NCBI RefSeq assembly: GCF_030651915.1
Contig: NZ_JAUSBV010000002.1
Location: forward strand, 386,414-450,413
Source of the DNA: Parvibaculum sp.
GTDB lineage: Bacteria; Pseudomonadota; Alphaproteobacteria; Parvibaculales; Parvibaculaceae
DNA length: 64,000 bases
Direction of reading: 5' to 3'
A model generated the notes under the pieces. It was not told where the DNA came from. It did not search any database and saw only the letters and a program-made list of their open reading frames with translations. Shown piece by piece: positions 1 to 9,494 of the stretch. Positions within the stretch are counted from its first letter, which is position 1; every line of letters starts with the position of its first letter. Made by a program: the position numbers and the translations under genes.

Positions 1-240
1 GAGGCGCCTTACCTGCCCGAAGGCGTCACGACCTGCTGCTATGCCAAATCCGAAAAGAGCTGGACCGCCGATCCCGATGGCGTGCGCTGGGAAGCCTTCT
101 ACACGCTGCATCAGATGGATGAATTCGGCAGCGGGCCTGAGCTTTCGGCGCTCGATGCGACGCCTGAGGATCAAGCCGCCTGCGGCTGCGCGCCGGTCTC
201 TGCCAAGCCTGAAGCGGCGCCGGTCTCCGTCTGCTGCTGA
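1..240 (+). CDS. ArsI/CadI-type VOC dioxygenase, C-terminal part (cut by window edge)
   Basis: Reading frame 1 is open from the first base to the TGA at 238-240 and gives the last 79 residues of a protein. It contains TTCCYA with a vicinal cysteine pair, then KSWTADPDGVRWE, the DPDG..WE ending usual for vicinal-oxygen-chelate (glyoxalase fold) proteins. In the ArsI C-As lyase/CadI family a Cys pair at this place binds trivalent arsenic and the Glu is a metal ligand; that is family knowledge. A Cys-rich tail (CGC near the end, terminal CC) fits metal or arsenic binding. The N-terminal half lies outside the window, so the exact substrate class (organoarsenical lyase versus general cadmium/arsenic-induced VOC protein) is undecided. 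Confidence 0.7.
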   Translation, partial: EAPYLPEGVTTCCYAKSEKSWTADPDGVRWEAFYTLHQMDEFGSGPELSALDATPEDQAACGCAPVSAKPEAAPVSVCC

Positions 241-254
241 GCCTGGATACGAAA

Positions 255-286
255 CGGCCCGCGCTGTCCGAGGACGGCGCGGGCCG
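255..286. terminator. GC-rich hairpin between convergent genes
   Basis: A 10-bp perfect stem (CGGCCCGCGC with GCGCGGGCCG) encloses a second small stem GTCC-ga-GGAC. It lies 15 bases after the ArsI-like stop and ahead of the convergent small membrane gene. No strong T-run follows, so it may be a transcription barrier for both genes rather than a classical intrinsic terminator. Confidence 0.5.
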
Positions 287-318
287 GATCCTTGCTCCCC
301 TTCAGGAGCGGCAGGGTC

Positions 319-612
319 TTATTCGACCGCTTCTTCCTCGGCGGCGGCATCGTCTTCGCCGGTCACGTAGTCATAGGCGTCCCCAGCGGCCTCGCCGGTG
401 GCCTCGGCCGCATCCTCGACGGCTTCGACGGTGGCGTCGGCCGCATCGCCCACGGCATCCATGGTGGCGTCTGCGGCGTCGCCGGCATCTTCCATCATGC
501 TGTCTGTGGTCTCGCCCATGGTGGCGTCTTCAGGGTTCATCATCCGGTAGCCGATCACCAGCACGACGGCGAGCACGATGATGGCAATGGCGGTCTTCAT
601 GAAGTTGGACAT
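319..612 (-). CDS. small single-pass acidic membrane protein
   Basis: The product has 97 residues. Residues 4-22 form one hydrophobic helix, and the rest is an Asp/Glu/Ala-rich tail with a repeating D-A-A-D-A-T pattern (about residues 40-80), which probably forms an acidic amphipathic or extended rod. I chose the ATG at 610-612 because AGAGGA lies 7 bases upstream; an in-frame ATG two codons earlier is too close to that site. An open frame continues much further upstream, but that part is a shadow of mmsA. No enzymatic family is recognised. Acidic Ala-rich tails after a single helix are common in envelope stress or filler proteins of alphaproteobacteria, but I do not assign a function. Confidence 0.6.
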   Translation of the reverse strand: MSNFMKTAIAIIVLAVVLVIGYRMMNPEDATMGETTDSMMEDAGDAADATMDAVGDAADATVEAVEDAAEATGEAAGDAYDYVTGEDDAAAEEEAVE

Positions 613-958
613 GATCATTTCCTCTTGGCGGTCGTTTCGCCCGTTTGTTTCACCCCGGCCGCCAAATCCTTGCGGCCTGCAAAGGCCCCCCCGGCTTCTC
701 CCGCACGGTTTCGACAGGCGCCCGGAGGCAATGTTAGTGATGATTTGGACCGAAAGGCCACAGTGAAACGGCCGATTATGAGGATTCTTTCGCCCTGTTG
801 ACGTTAGGTCACGGCCGTCCGGGCCGGATTCGGGCTCACCGGGTCCCAAATCGCCTCCCACGGGCCTTGCCGCGCCGTTGACGCGCGCGTTAAACAGACC
901 CCGGACAAGCACAAAAGGGAGGCGCGGGCCCCGCGGAAGCGGGCTTGCGGCGAAGCGT
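613..958. other. divergent intergenic region, no gene seen
   Basis: This 346-base stretch separates the leftward small membrane gene from rightward mmsA and must hold both promoters. TTGACG occurs at 799-804 and 878-883, but I see no convincing -10 at the proper distance from either. No coding frame with good codon use is present. Confidence 0.4.
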
Positions 959-2458
959 ATGGCGAATGACCTGACACATTTCATCGGCGGCAAACATGTC
1001 GCGGGCACGAGCGGGCGCTTTCTCGACGTCACCAATCCGAATACCGGCGAGGTGACCGCGCGGACGCCGCTGGCGAGCGCCGCCGAGCTGCACGCCGCCG
1101 TCGAGGTCGCGGCCAAGGCCTTTCCCGACTGGGCGGCGACCAATCCGCAACGCCGCGCCCGCGTCATGTTCGAGTTCAAGCGCCTGCTCGAAGCCAACAT
1201 GAACGAGCTGGCCGAGCTGCTGTCATCGCAACATGGCAAGGTGATCGCCGACTCGAAGGGCGACATCCAGCGCGGCCTCGAAGTGATCGAGTTCGCCTGC
1301 GGCATCCCGCATCTGATGAAGGGCGAGTTCACCGAAGGCGCCGGCCCCGGCATCGACATGTATTCGATGCGCCAGCCCTTGGGCGTCTGCGCCGGCATCA
1401 CGCCGTTCAACTTTCCGGCGATGATCCCGATGTGGATGTTCGGCGTCTCGATCGCCTGCGGCAACAGCTTCATCTGCAAGCCGTCGGAGAAGGATCCGTC
1501 GGTGCCGATCCGTCTTGCTGAACTTTTCATGGAAGCTGGCGCGCCGGCCGGCGTGTTGAACGTCGTCAATGGCGACAAGGAAGCGGTCGATGCGATCCTG
1601 ACCGATCCGACGATCCAGGCGGTCAGCTTCGTCGGTTCCTCCGACATCGCGCAATATGTCTATGCGACAGGCGCAGCGCATGGAAAGCGCGTGCAGGCGA
1701 TGGGCGGTGCCAAGAACCATGCGATCATCATGCCCGACGCCGATATGGATCAGGTCGTCAACGAGCTGATCGGCGCCGGCTACGGTTCGGCCGGCGAACG
1801 CTGCATGGCGATTTCGGTTGCGGTGCCCGTCGGCGAGGACACGGCCAACCGGCTTGTCGAGAAACTCGTGCCGCGCGTGCAGGCGCTGAAAGTCGGCATC
1901 TCGAACGCTGCCGACAGCGATTACGGGCCGCTGGTCAGCAAGGCGCATCTCGAAAAGGTCAAATCCTATATCGACATGGGCGTCAAGGAAGGTGCGAAGC
2001 TGCTGGTCGACGGCCGCGGCTTCAAGCTGCAGGGTTATGAAAACGGCTTCTTTCTCGGCGGCTCGCTGTTCGACCATGTGACGGCCGACATGCAGAGCTA
2101 CAAGGACGAGATTTTCGGACCCGTGCTGCAGGTCGTGCGGGCGAAGGATTTCGAGGAAGCGGCCGCGCTGCCGACCAAACATCAATATGGCAACGGTGTC
2201 GCGATCTTCACGCGCGACGGCGATGCGGCGCGCAGCTTCGCCTCGAAGGTTCAGGTCGGCATGGTCGGCATCAACGTGCCGATCCCGGTGCCGCTGGCCT
2301 ATCATACCTTCGGCGGCTGGAAGCGCTCGGCCTTCGGCGACACCAATCAACATGGGCCGGAAGGCGTCAAGTTCTGGACCCGCGTCAAGACGGTCACCTC
2401 GCGCTGGCCGACCGGCCTCAAGGAAGGTTCCTCCTTCGTCATTCCGACGATGAAGTGA
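959..2458 (+). CDS. mmsA: methylmalonate-semialdehyde dehydrogenase (CoA-acylating)
   Basis: The 499-residue aldehyde dehydrogenase oxidises methylmalonate or malonate semialdehyde to propionyl- or acetyl-CoA with NAD+ and CoA, in valine, beta-alanine and inositol breakdown. It shows the GITPFNFP motif near residue 145 and the catalytic cysteine Cys282 in GSAGERCMA, where this family has R-C in place of the G-x-C of ordinary aldehyde dehydrogenases. The ATG at 959 gives the usual family length of about 500; an in-frame ATG 27 codons upstream would add a basic, non-conserved leader. No other catabolic gene for valine is adjacent, so it seems to be a single-gene unit, with a hairpin 44 bases after its stop. 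Confidence 0.93.
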   Translation: MANDLTHFIGGKHVAGTSGRFLDVTNPNTGEVTARTPLASAAELHAAVEVAAKAFPDWAATNPQRRARVMFEFKRLLEANMNELAELLSSQHGKVIADSKGDIQRGLEVIEFACGIPHLMKGEFTEGAGPGIDMYSMRQPLGVCAGITPFNFPAMIPMWMFGVSIACGNSFICKPSEKDPSVPIRLAELFMEAGAPAGVLNVVNGDKEAVDAILTDPTIQAVSFVGSSDIAQYVYATGAAHGKRVQAMGGAKNHAIIMPDADMDQVVNELIGAGYGSAGERCMAISVAVPVGEDTANRLVEKLVPRVQALKVGISNAADSDYGPLVSKAHLEKVKSYIDMGVKEGAKLLVDGRGFKLQGYENGFFLGGSLFDHVTADMQSYKDEIFGPVLQVVRAKDFEEAAALPTKHQYGNGVAIFTRDGDAARSFASKVQVGMVGINVPIPVPLAYHTFGGWKRSAFGDTNQHGPEGVKFWTRVKTVTSRWPTGLKEGSSFVIPTMK

Positions 2459-2501
2459 CCGGTCCGACGCTTATTTGGGTGGGTATCTGTTGCAAAAATG
2501 G

Positions 2502-2520
2502 CGCTTCCCTTCCGGAAGCG
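2502..2520 (+). terminator. possible terminator hairpin after mmsA
   Basis: CGCTTCC-cttcc-GGAAGCG forms a perfect 7-bp stem and is followed by TCATTT. The T-run is weak, so termination is only suggested. It sits between mmsA and the chosen NAT start, which argues against the longer NAT reading frame that would begin at 2475. Confidence 0.35.
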
Positions 2521-2561
2521 TCATTTCCATATGGGACGGAGCTTTTCCGACGGAGCCGGCT

Positions 2562-3398
2562 ATGACCGAAGACACAACAATCGACCTCGATTCCTATTTC
2601 GCCCGTATCGGCTATGACGGCCCGCGGGCACCCACGCTCGACACGTTGAAAGCGCTGCACTACGCCCATGCGCTATCGATTCCCTTCGAAAATCTCGACG
2701 TACTGGCGAAACGTCCGGTCAATCTCGACCTGCCGTCCTTGCAGAGGAAGCTCGTGACGGAGAAGCGCGGCGGCTATTGCTTCGAGGTGAATGCGCTTTT
2801 TGCGGCGGTGCTTGGCGAACTCGGCTTCGACGTCACCACGCTGATCGGCCGCGTGCGCTGGATGGCGCCGGAGAATGCCGACACCGCGCGCTCGCACATG
2901 CTGATGCGGGTCGAACTGCCGGAAGGCCCCTTCGTTGCCGATGTCGGTTTCGGCGGCCTCACCATGACCGGCCCGATCCGCTTCGAGACTGGCATCGAGC
3001 AGCAGACGCCGCATGAGCCGCGCCGGTTGCTCACCCATGAAGACGGCTTCGAGCTGCAGGCGAAGATCGCGGGCGAGTGGACGCCGATCTACCGATTCAC
3101 GCTGGAGCCGCATCGCCGCAGCGATTATGAGGTCGCGAGCTGGTACACCTCCACGCATCCCGGCTCGATCTTCGTGCAATTCCTGATGGCGGGCCTGCCG
3201 CGCGAGGGCCAATGGCTGTCGCTCTTCAATTGCGATTTCAAGATTCGCAGCCTCGACGGCAAGGCCGAAGCGCGGAAACTCGAAAGCGTGGACGAGATCG
3301 CCGACGTGCTCGGCACCTATTTCGGCATCCCGCTTGCCGAGGAGGACAAGGCGCTGGCGCTCGCGCCCTATTTCGAGCAATGGCGGGCGATGGGTTGA
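2562..3398 (+). CDS. nat: arylamine N-acetyltransferase
   Basis: This cytosolic enzyme of 278 residues transfers acetyl from acetyl-CoA to arylamines, hydrazines and hydroxylamines. The full catalytic triad is visible: Cys73 in RGGYCFE, His112 in RSHMLM and Asp127 in VADVGFGG. The N-terminal helical part and the FENLDV motif (about residues 43-48) are standard for the family, as is the length. I start at ATG 2562; the frame is open to 2475, but that leader would contain the hairpin at 2502-2520 and is not like NAT. The gene stands alone between mmsA and a convergent MazG-like gene. Physiological substrate is unknown. Confidence 0.92.
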   Translation: MTEDTTIDLDSYFARIGYDGPRAPTLDTLKALHYAHALSIPFENLDVLAKRPVNLDLPSLQRKLVTEKRGGYCFEVNALFAAVLGELGFDVTTLIGRVRWMAPENADTARSHMLMRVELPEGPFVADVGFGGLTMTGPIRFETGIEQQTPHEPRRLLTHEDGFELQAKIAGEWTPIYRFTLEPHRRSDYEVASWYTSTHPGSIFVQFLMAGLPREGQWLSLFNCDFKIRSLDGKAEARKLESVDEIADVLGTYFGIPLAEEDKALALAPYFEQWRAMG

Positions 3399-3401
3399 AC
3401 G

Positions 3402-3710
3402 TCAGCGCGGCTCGAAGCGCCATTTGCGTGAAATGGCCGGCGCAAGGTCGATACCGTTCCTCCGCGCGAACAACAGGATGTGGCCGAGCAGGTCCGCCGT
3501 TTCGTCGGCCAGCGCCTCGCGCAGTTCCGCCTCGCCAAGGCCGCGCTTGCGCCCACGATCGGTCAGCTTCATCCAGACCTGTGTCAGCTCGCCCAGCTCC
3601 TCTTGAAGTTTGAGGATGAACCAGTCCTCGTTTCGCGTTATGCCGTTTGTGGCGGCGTAGCGTTGCGACGCTTCCTCGAACTGTCCGGCGAGCCTGACCA
3701 GATGCTGCAT
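3402..3710 (-). CDS. MazG-like nucleotide pyrophosphohydrolase
   Basis: A 102-residue all-alpha NTP-PPase. It has the metal-binding EELGE motif (about residues 37-41) and, after a basic loop, E-T-A-D (about residues 69-72), the ExxE...ExxD signature of MazG/dUTPase-like pyrophosphohydrolases. Such enzymes hydrolyse nucleoside triphosphates to monophosphate and PPi and are thought to clean the nucleotide pool. It is a single-domain version and much shorter than the two-domain MazG of E. coli. The gene is convergent with nat (3-base gap) and divergent from zapE. Substrate is not predictable from sequence. Confidence 0.75.
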   Translation of the reverse strand: MQHLVRLAGQFEEASQRYAATNGITRNEDWFILKLQEELGELTQVWMKLTDRGRKRGLGEAELREALADETADLLGHILLFARRNGIDLAPAISRKWRFEPR

Positions 3711-3787
3711 ATGCGTGAACCCTTCGATCGGTGGAACCGGATGATGGCCGAGTCGCTATGTTCGTGCAATGTTCTCTTCGACGGCGC

Positions 3788-4909
3788 ATGAGTTCCGGAC
3801 CGCTTTCCAGCTATCGCGGCAAGGTTGCGCGCGGCGAAATCGCCGCGGACGCGGCGCAGGCGCATGCCGCCCAGCATCTGCAGCACCTCGCCGACGAACT
3901 CGCCGAATGGACGCCCGGCAAGAAGGTCGGACCCTTCGCCTGGGCCGGCTTCGGCAGGCCGGTGACGCCGCCCGAAGGTATCTATGTCTGGGGCGGGGTC
4001 GGCCGCGGCAAGTCGATGCTGATGGATCTGTTTTTCGACACGGTGGTCATCGAGCCGCGCCGCCGCGTGCATTTCCATGCCTTCATGCAGGAAGTTCATG
4101 AACGCATTCACGCATGGCGGCAGCAGGAGAAGGCGGGGACGGTCAAGGGCGCCGACCCGATCCCGCCGGTCGCCGATGCCATTGCGCGCGAGGCGGCACT
4201 GCTCTGTTTCGACGAGTTCCAGGTCCACGACATTGCCGATGCCTCGATCCTCGGCCGGCTTTTCGCGCAGCTTTTCGAACGCGGTGTCGTCGTCGTCGCG
4301 ACATCGAACCGGGCGCCGGACGGGCTTTACGAGGGCGGTCTCAACCGTCACCGCTTCCTGCCCTTCATCGATCTGGTCAAGGAACGGATGGATGTGCTGC
4401 ATCTCGACAGCGATACCGATTACCGGATGGACCGGATCAAGGGGCTGCCGGTCTATCACGCGCCGCTCGGGCCCGATGCCGATGCCGCGCTCGACCGGGC
4501 GTTCACGGCGCTCACCGACAGGGTGCATGGCGATCCGATCACACTCGCCTTGAAGGGGCGTGCCGTCGAGGTGCCGGAAGCGGCGCATGGCGTGGCGCGG
4601 TTTTCGTTTTCCGATCTATGCGCGAAACCGCTCGGCGCGGCCGACTATCTGAAGATCGCGCAGAGCTTTCACACCGTCATCATTCGCGATGTGCCGGCGA
4701 TGGGGCCGGAGCGGCGCAACGAGGCTAAACGTTTTGTCACGCTGATCGACGCGCTTTACGAGGCAAAGACCAAACTCATTCTATCGGCCGCCGCGCTGCC
4801 GCAAGCGCTCTACGAAAAAGGCGACGGCGCGTTCGAATTCGAACGCACGGCGTCGCGGCTGATCGAGATGCAGAGCCTCGACTATCTGGCGCTCGGAAGC
4901 GCCGACTGA
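3788..4909 (+). CDS. zapE: cell division protein ZapE (AFG1-like ATPase)
   Basis: The product has 373 residues and belongs to the AFG1/LACE1 P-loop ATPases. Walker A is GGVGRGKS with Lys75, Walker B is LLCFDEF, followed by ATSNRAPD as sensor region. In E. coli ZapE associates with the Z-ring late in constriction and under low oxygen; mitochondrial relatives act in inner-membrane protein quality control. Three starts are possible (3731, 3758, 3788); 3788 gives MSSGPLSSYRGKV, closest to the family N terminus. The gene is often near mdh-sucCD in alphaproteobacteria, as here. Confidence 0.85.
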   Translation: MSSGPLSSYRGKVARGEIAADAAQAHAAQHLQHLADELAEWTPGKKVGPFAWAGFGRPVTPPEGIYVWGGVGRGKSMLMDLFFDTVVIEPRRRVHFHAFMQEVHERIHAWRQQEKAGTVKGADPIPPVADAIAREAALLCFDEFQVHDIADASILGRLFAQLFERGVVVVATSNRAPDGLYEGGLNRHRFLPFIDLVKERMDVLHLDSDTDYRMDRIKGLPVYHAPLGPDADAALDRAFTALTDRVHGDPITLALKGRAVEVPEAAHGVARFSFSDLCAKPLGAADYLKIAQSFHTVIIRDVPAMGPERRNEAKRFVTLIDALYEAKTKLILSAAALPQALYEKGDGAFEFERTASRLIEMQSLDYLALGSAD

Positions 4910-4913
4910 CGGC

Positions 4914-5546
4914 TTAGAGCTTTTTGGACGGCGGGAGCGACGGGCGCAGGCCAATCGCTGTCGTGTCGGCCGGGGCCGGGCTTTCGGCAATTTGCGCCGG
5001 GAAGGGGCGCTGCGGTTCCATGTCCAGTCGATAGTCGAAGGACTGACCGAAGGTTGCCGACATCATACCGAAGGAAACAGTCTCGCGCGGTTTGCCGCGT
5101 GCTGCCTCGCGGGCGATTTCGAGCGAGAATTCATGTGCCGCGCGGCGGTCCACGGGTACGAAACCCAGCACATGCGGATCGAGTTCGGACGCGGCGACGC
5201 GGGTTTCCTGCTTGCGGCCGTCGGGGCCTTCGAGCAGCGCGATCACGCCGCCGAAATCATCGCGTGTCGCATCGGAACCGCGCTCTTCGCAGAAGTCGCG
5301 GCCATTGCGCAACAGGCTTTCGAGAAGGCGGCAGTCCTTGCCGGTTAAGGCCGACACGACATGTTCGCCGAGATCGCGGCCGGTCATGATGGTGGAGGAA
5401 ATGCCGGCGACCGTCAGAAGCTGGCCGACGGTCAGTGCGCCGATGGCCGGCGCCGCACAGCCTGAAAGGCCGATGCAAACTGCAATCGCGAGAACCGTCT
5501 TGCCGGTTCCGCTCCGCCGATCCTGGCGGGTCCGCTCAACTGACAT
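4914..5546 (-). CDS. predicted lipoprotein, function unknown
   Basis: The 210-residue product starts with a basic n-region (to about residue 15), a hydrophobic segment VLAIAVCIGLSGC with a lipobox LSGC, so the mature protein would be lipidated at the Cys near residue 30. The mature part has no domain I recognise. A short Gly/Ala-rich hydrophobic stretch (about residues 34-52, IGALTVGQLLTVAG) could dip into the membrane, and there are two further cysteines (DCRLLESLLRNGRDFCEE) that could form a disulphide. The tail is Pro-rich. It is convergent with zapE (4-base gap) and divergent from mdh. Conserved but uncharacterised proteins of this style are common in Hyphomicrobiales. Confidence 0.7.
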   Translation of the reverse strand: MSVERTRQDRRSGTGKTVLAIAVCIGLSGCAAPAIGALTVGQLLTVAGISSTIMTGRDLGEHVVSALTGKDCRLLESLLRNGRDFCEERGSDATRDDFGGVIALLEGPDGRKQETRVAASELDPHVLGFVPVDRRAAHEFSLEIAREAARGKPRETVSFGMMSATFGQSFDYRLDMEPQRPFPAQIAESPAPADTTAIGLRPSLPPSKKL

Positions 5547-6853
<1,307 letters not shown>

Positions 6854-6884
6854 GGCGGTCCGCCCGCTTTGGGGACACGATGCA

Positions 6885-6912
6885 GGGGCGGACCTTCGGG
6901 CCCGCCCTTTTT
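6885..6912 (+). terminator. intrinsic terminator of mdh
   Basis: A stem GGGCGG/CCGCCC (extended by CC/GG across one mismatch, loop TTCG) is followed directly by TTTTT at 6908-6912, 32 bases after the mdh stop. This is the clearest rho-independent terminator in the TCA block. Confidence 0.85.
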
Positions 6913-6970
6913 GCTGCCGGGATATTATGACATTCTTGATGCCAACAACTTGCGGCTTCGTCATTTCATG

Positions 6971-6989
6971 ATTAATGTATTACATTAAT
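6971..6989. promoter_or_regulatory. 19-bp perfect palindrome before the MBL hydrolase gene
   Basis: ATTAATGTA-T-TACATTAAT is a perfect inverted repeat with 9-bp arms, 29 bases before the start codon of the MBL gene. Its position next to the ribosome-binding site and its AT-rich arms fit an operator of a dimeric repressor (TetR, MarR or GntR type). No regulator gene is adjacent. Confidence 0.55.
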
Positions 6990-7017
6990 TAGTGCTGCCA
7001 AACGGGAGGGCAAGGCG

Positions 7018-8094
7018 ATGAAGCGGATCTGGATTTTCGGCGCGGGCGGGGTTGTGGCACTGGTGCTTGTCGCCTTCGGGATCGTCTGGTTCTCGCCGGC
7101 CGCGCAAGATGCCGTCTTGCGGCGCGTCGTCGCCGCCAATGTCGGCGTCAATGACGCGGTGCTTGCGCCCGGCGCCCTGCATGTCGTGCTTTGCGGCACC
7201 GGCTCGCCCATGCCCGATCCGGAGCGGGCCCAGTCCTGTGCCGCCGTCTATGCCGGTGGCAAGCTGTTCATGGTCGATGCGGGGCTTGGCGGCTGGGACA
7301 GGCTCGCGGCCTTCCAGCTTCCGGTCGGCGGCATTACCGGCGTCCTCATCACCCATTTCCACTCCGACCATATCAGCGGCCTGCCCGATATCGCGCTCAA
7401 CACATGGGCGGCCGGCCGGCGCGAGGCGCTGGCCCTTTACGGCCCGCCCGGCATTGAGGATGTCGCCGCCGGTTTCGACCTTGCCTATTCGCATGATGAC
7501 GGCTACCGGATCGCGCATCATGGCCCCGACTTTTTTTCCGAGGCCGGCGCGCAGTCCCGCCCCATCGTGGTCGAAGTCCCCGACCGCGACAGCGCGGTCA
7601 CCGTGTTCGACGAGGATGGCGTGAAAATCACCGCCTTCCGGGTGTCGCACGAGCCGGTCGATCCGGCCTATGGCTACCGGATCGACTATCAGGGCCGCTC
7701 GGTCGTGTTCAGCGGCGATACCGGCAAGGACGCCAATATCGCCCGTTTCGGTGTCGGCGCCGATGTGATCATCCATGACGCCCTGGCCCCCCACATGGTG
7801 GCTCTTCTGGAGGAGGGCTTGGCCGCCCGCGGCGACCGCCGCGCCAAGGTCATGCACGACATTCCCGACTATCACGCAACGCCGGTCGAGGCCGCCGAAG
7901 TCGCCAATCAGGCGGGCGCCAAACTGCTGGTCTACAGCCACATTGTGCCGCGCTTGCCCAATGCGCTGGCGCATCGCGTTTTTCTGCGCGGTGTTTCCGA
8001 TGTGCGCCCGAACGGCGTGATGATCGGTTATGACGGGCTCTATCTCGAACTGTCGGCAGGCTCCGACCGGATCGTCCAGCGCGACCTGCGCTGA
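7018..8094 (+). CDS. membrane-anchored MBL-fold metallo-hydrolase
   Basis: The 358-residue protein begins with a single membrane helix (about residues 4-26), so the catalytic domain is probably periplasmic. The domain is RNase Z/arylsulfatase-like: the first strand ends in GTGSPMPDPERAQS, the metal motif HFHSDH is at about residue 113, later ligands are SGDTG (Asp), and H in VYSHIVPR. Such proteins hydrolyse phosphodiesters, sulfate esters or lactones; the substrate cannot be told. The start has GGGAGGG 9 bases upstream. It sits alone between the mdh terminator and the sucC leader and is preceded by a perfect 19-bp palindrome, so it is likely regulated independently of the TCA genes. Confidence 0.8.
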   Translation: MKRIWIFGAGGVVALVLVAFGIVWFSPAAQDAVLRRVVAANVGVNDAVLAPGALHVVLCGTGSPMPDPERAQSCAAVYAGGKLFMVDAGLGGWDRLAAFQLPVGGITGVLITHFHSDHISGLPDIALNTWAAGRREALALYGPPGIEDVAAGFDLAYSHDDGYRIAHHGPDFFSEAGAQSRPIVVEVPDRDSAVTVFDEDGVKITAFRVSHEPVDPAYGYRIDYQGRSVVFSGDTGKDANIARFGVGADVIIHDALAPHMVALLEEGLAARGDRRAKVMHDIPDYHATPVEAAEVANQAGAKLLVYSHIVPRLPNALAHRVFLRGVSDVRPNGVMIGYDGLYLELSAGSDRIVQRDLR

Positions 8095-8104
8095 GGCGGG
8101 GCGG

Positions 8105-8117
8105 TGACGTTACGTCA
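8105..8117. promoter_or_regulatory. palindrome TGACGT-T-ACGTCA upstream of sucC
   Basis: A perfect 13-base inverted repeat with 6-bp arms lies 10 bases after the MBL stop and about 210 bases before sucC. It has no T-run, so it is more like a protein-binding site than a terminator. Confidence 0.4.
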
Positions 8118-8129
8118 TCCCCTATCCTG

Positions 8130-8154
8130 CTGACGCAATTGAATTTTGTGTCAG
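8130..8154. promoter_or_regulatory. inverted repeat CTGACGCAA-N7-TTGTGTCAG
   Basis: The 9-bp arms match at 8 of 9 positions around an AT-rich centre (TTGAATT). It follows the TGACGTTACGTCA palindrome by about 25 bases, and both contain a TGAC half-site, so they could be two sites for one regulator of sucC. Confidence 0.4.
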
Positions 8155-8196
8155 TTGCCGTGACGGTGGAGTGACTGGCGGCCTGCCTTCTGCCGG

Positions 8197-8224
8197 TTGC
8201 ACCCGTCCGCTCGGGTGGTATAAC
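8197..8224 (+). promoter_or_regulatory. sucC: weak sigma-70-like promoter candidate for sucC
   Basis: TTGCAC and TATAAC are separated by 16 bases, about 100 bases before sucC. The -10 matches well, the -35 poorly. A perfect tandem of two 9-base units GCTATCGGG follows at 8243-8260 in the leader. Confidence 0.3.
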
Positions 8225-8324
8225 TCGCGGCCATCCGACCTAGCTATCGGGGCTATCGGGCAAGCGATCTTTCCTCTCCCGGCGCACGGGTTCCCGCGAC
8301 GCCGACCAGCCGGACGGTTTTTCC

Positions 8325-9494
8325 ATGAACATTCACGAATACCAGGCCAAGGCCGTGCTCGCGAGGTATGGCGTGCCGGTGCCGCGAGGCCATGCGGCCT
8401 TCTCGCCCGAAGAAGCCGTGGCGAAAGCGAAGGAACTTGGCGGCCCGGTCTGGGTCGTGAAGGCGCAGATCCATGCGGGCGGCCGCGGCAAGGCCGGCGG
8501 CGTCAAGGTCGTGAAATCGGTCGACGACGTGAAGTTGGAAGCGGCGCGGCTCCTCGGCTCGACGCTGGTCACGCATCAGACCGGCCCGGACGGCAAGCAG
8601 GTCAATCGCCTCTATATCGAGGAAGGCTCCTCGATCGCGCGCGAACTCTATCTCTCCATCGTCGTCGACCGCGTGACGTCGCGCGTCTCCTTCATCGTCT
8701 CGACCGAAGGCGGCATGGACATCGAGGAAGTGGCGAAGAAGACACCGGAAAAAATCCTCAGCTTCTCCATCGATCCGGCTTCGGGCATCAGCGGCTTTCA
8801 CGGCCGCAAGGTTGCTTACGCGCTCGGCCTCGAAGGTGACCAGGTGAAGCAGGGCGTGGCGTTGATCGACAAGCTCTACAAGGCCTTTGTCGGCGAAGAC
8901 ATGAGCATGCTCGAAATCAATCCGCTGGTCGTCACGGGCGAGGGCAATCTTATCTGCCTCGACGCGAAGGTGAACTTCGATTCCAACGCGCTCTACCGCC
9001 ACAAGGACATCGTCGAGTTGCGCGACCTCACCGAAGAAGATCCGGCGGAAGTCGAAGCTTCGAAATACGATCTCAACTACATCAAGCTCGACGGCCAGAT
9101 CGGCTGCATGGTCAATGGCGCCGGCCTTGCCATGGCGACCATGGACATCATCAAGCTCTACGGCTCCGAGCCCGCCAACTTCCTCGATGTCGGCGGCGGT
9201 GCGACCAAGGAGAAGGTGACGGCGGCGTTCAAGATCATCCTGTCGGACAAGAATGTCGAAGGCATTCTGGTCAACATCTTCGGCGGCATCATGCGTTGCG
9301 ACATCATCGCGGAAGGCGTTGTCGCTGCAGCGAAGGAAGTCTCGCTCGGCGTGCCGCTGGTCGTGCGCCTCGAAGGCACCAATGTCGATCTTGGCAAGAA
9401 GATCATGGCCGATAGCGGCCTGCCGATCATTTCTGCGGACAACCTCGCCGATGCGGCCGAGAAGATCGTCAAAGCCGTGAAGGAGGCCGCATAG
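8325..9494 (+). CDS. sucC: succinyl-CoA ligase (ADP-forming) beta subunit
   Basis: The 389-residue ATP-grasp subunit binds the nucleotide and, with SucD, interconverts succinyl-CoA and succinate with substrate-level phosphorylation. The start [21 protein letters not shown] is canonical, [10 protein letters not shown] (about residues 46-55) is the nucleotide loop, and [11 protein letters not shown] and GGGA.KEKV of the second domain are present. Length is normal. The TAG stop is followed immediately by the GTG start of a lipoprotein gene whose Shine-Dalgarno lies inside the sucC end (GAAGGAGG), so sucC is not directly joined to sucD as usual. Confidence 0.97.
   Translation: MNIHEYQAKAVLARYGVPVPRGHAAFSPEEAVAKAKELGGPVWVVKAQIHAGGRGKAGGVKVVKSVDDVKLEAARLLGSTLVTHQTGPDGKQVNRLYIEEGSSIARELYLSIVVDRVTSRVSFIVSTEGGMDIEEVAKKTPEKILSFSIDPASGISGFHGRKVAYALGLEGDQVKQGVALIDKLYKAFVGEDMSMLEINPLVVTGEGNLICLDAKVNFDSNALYRHKDIVELRDLTEEDPAEVEASKYDLNYIKLDGQIGCMVNGAGLAMATMDIIKLYGSEPANFLDVGGGATKEKVTAAFKIILSDKNVEGILVNIFGGIMRCDIIAEGVVAAAKEVSLGVPLVVRLEGTNVDLGKKIMADSGLPIISADNLADAAEKIVKAVKEAA

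Noticed and set aside
319-1647. A 442-codon frame with the small acidic protein at its end
   Set aside because: The part beyond 612 is antisense to mmsA and has no coding character; the ribosome-binding site supports ATG 610-612.
8171-8839. A 222-codon frame overlapping the sucC start
   Set aside because: Shadow frame of sucC with Arg/Gly-rich composition; the leader part has no ribosome-binding site.
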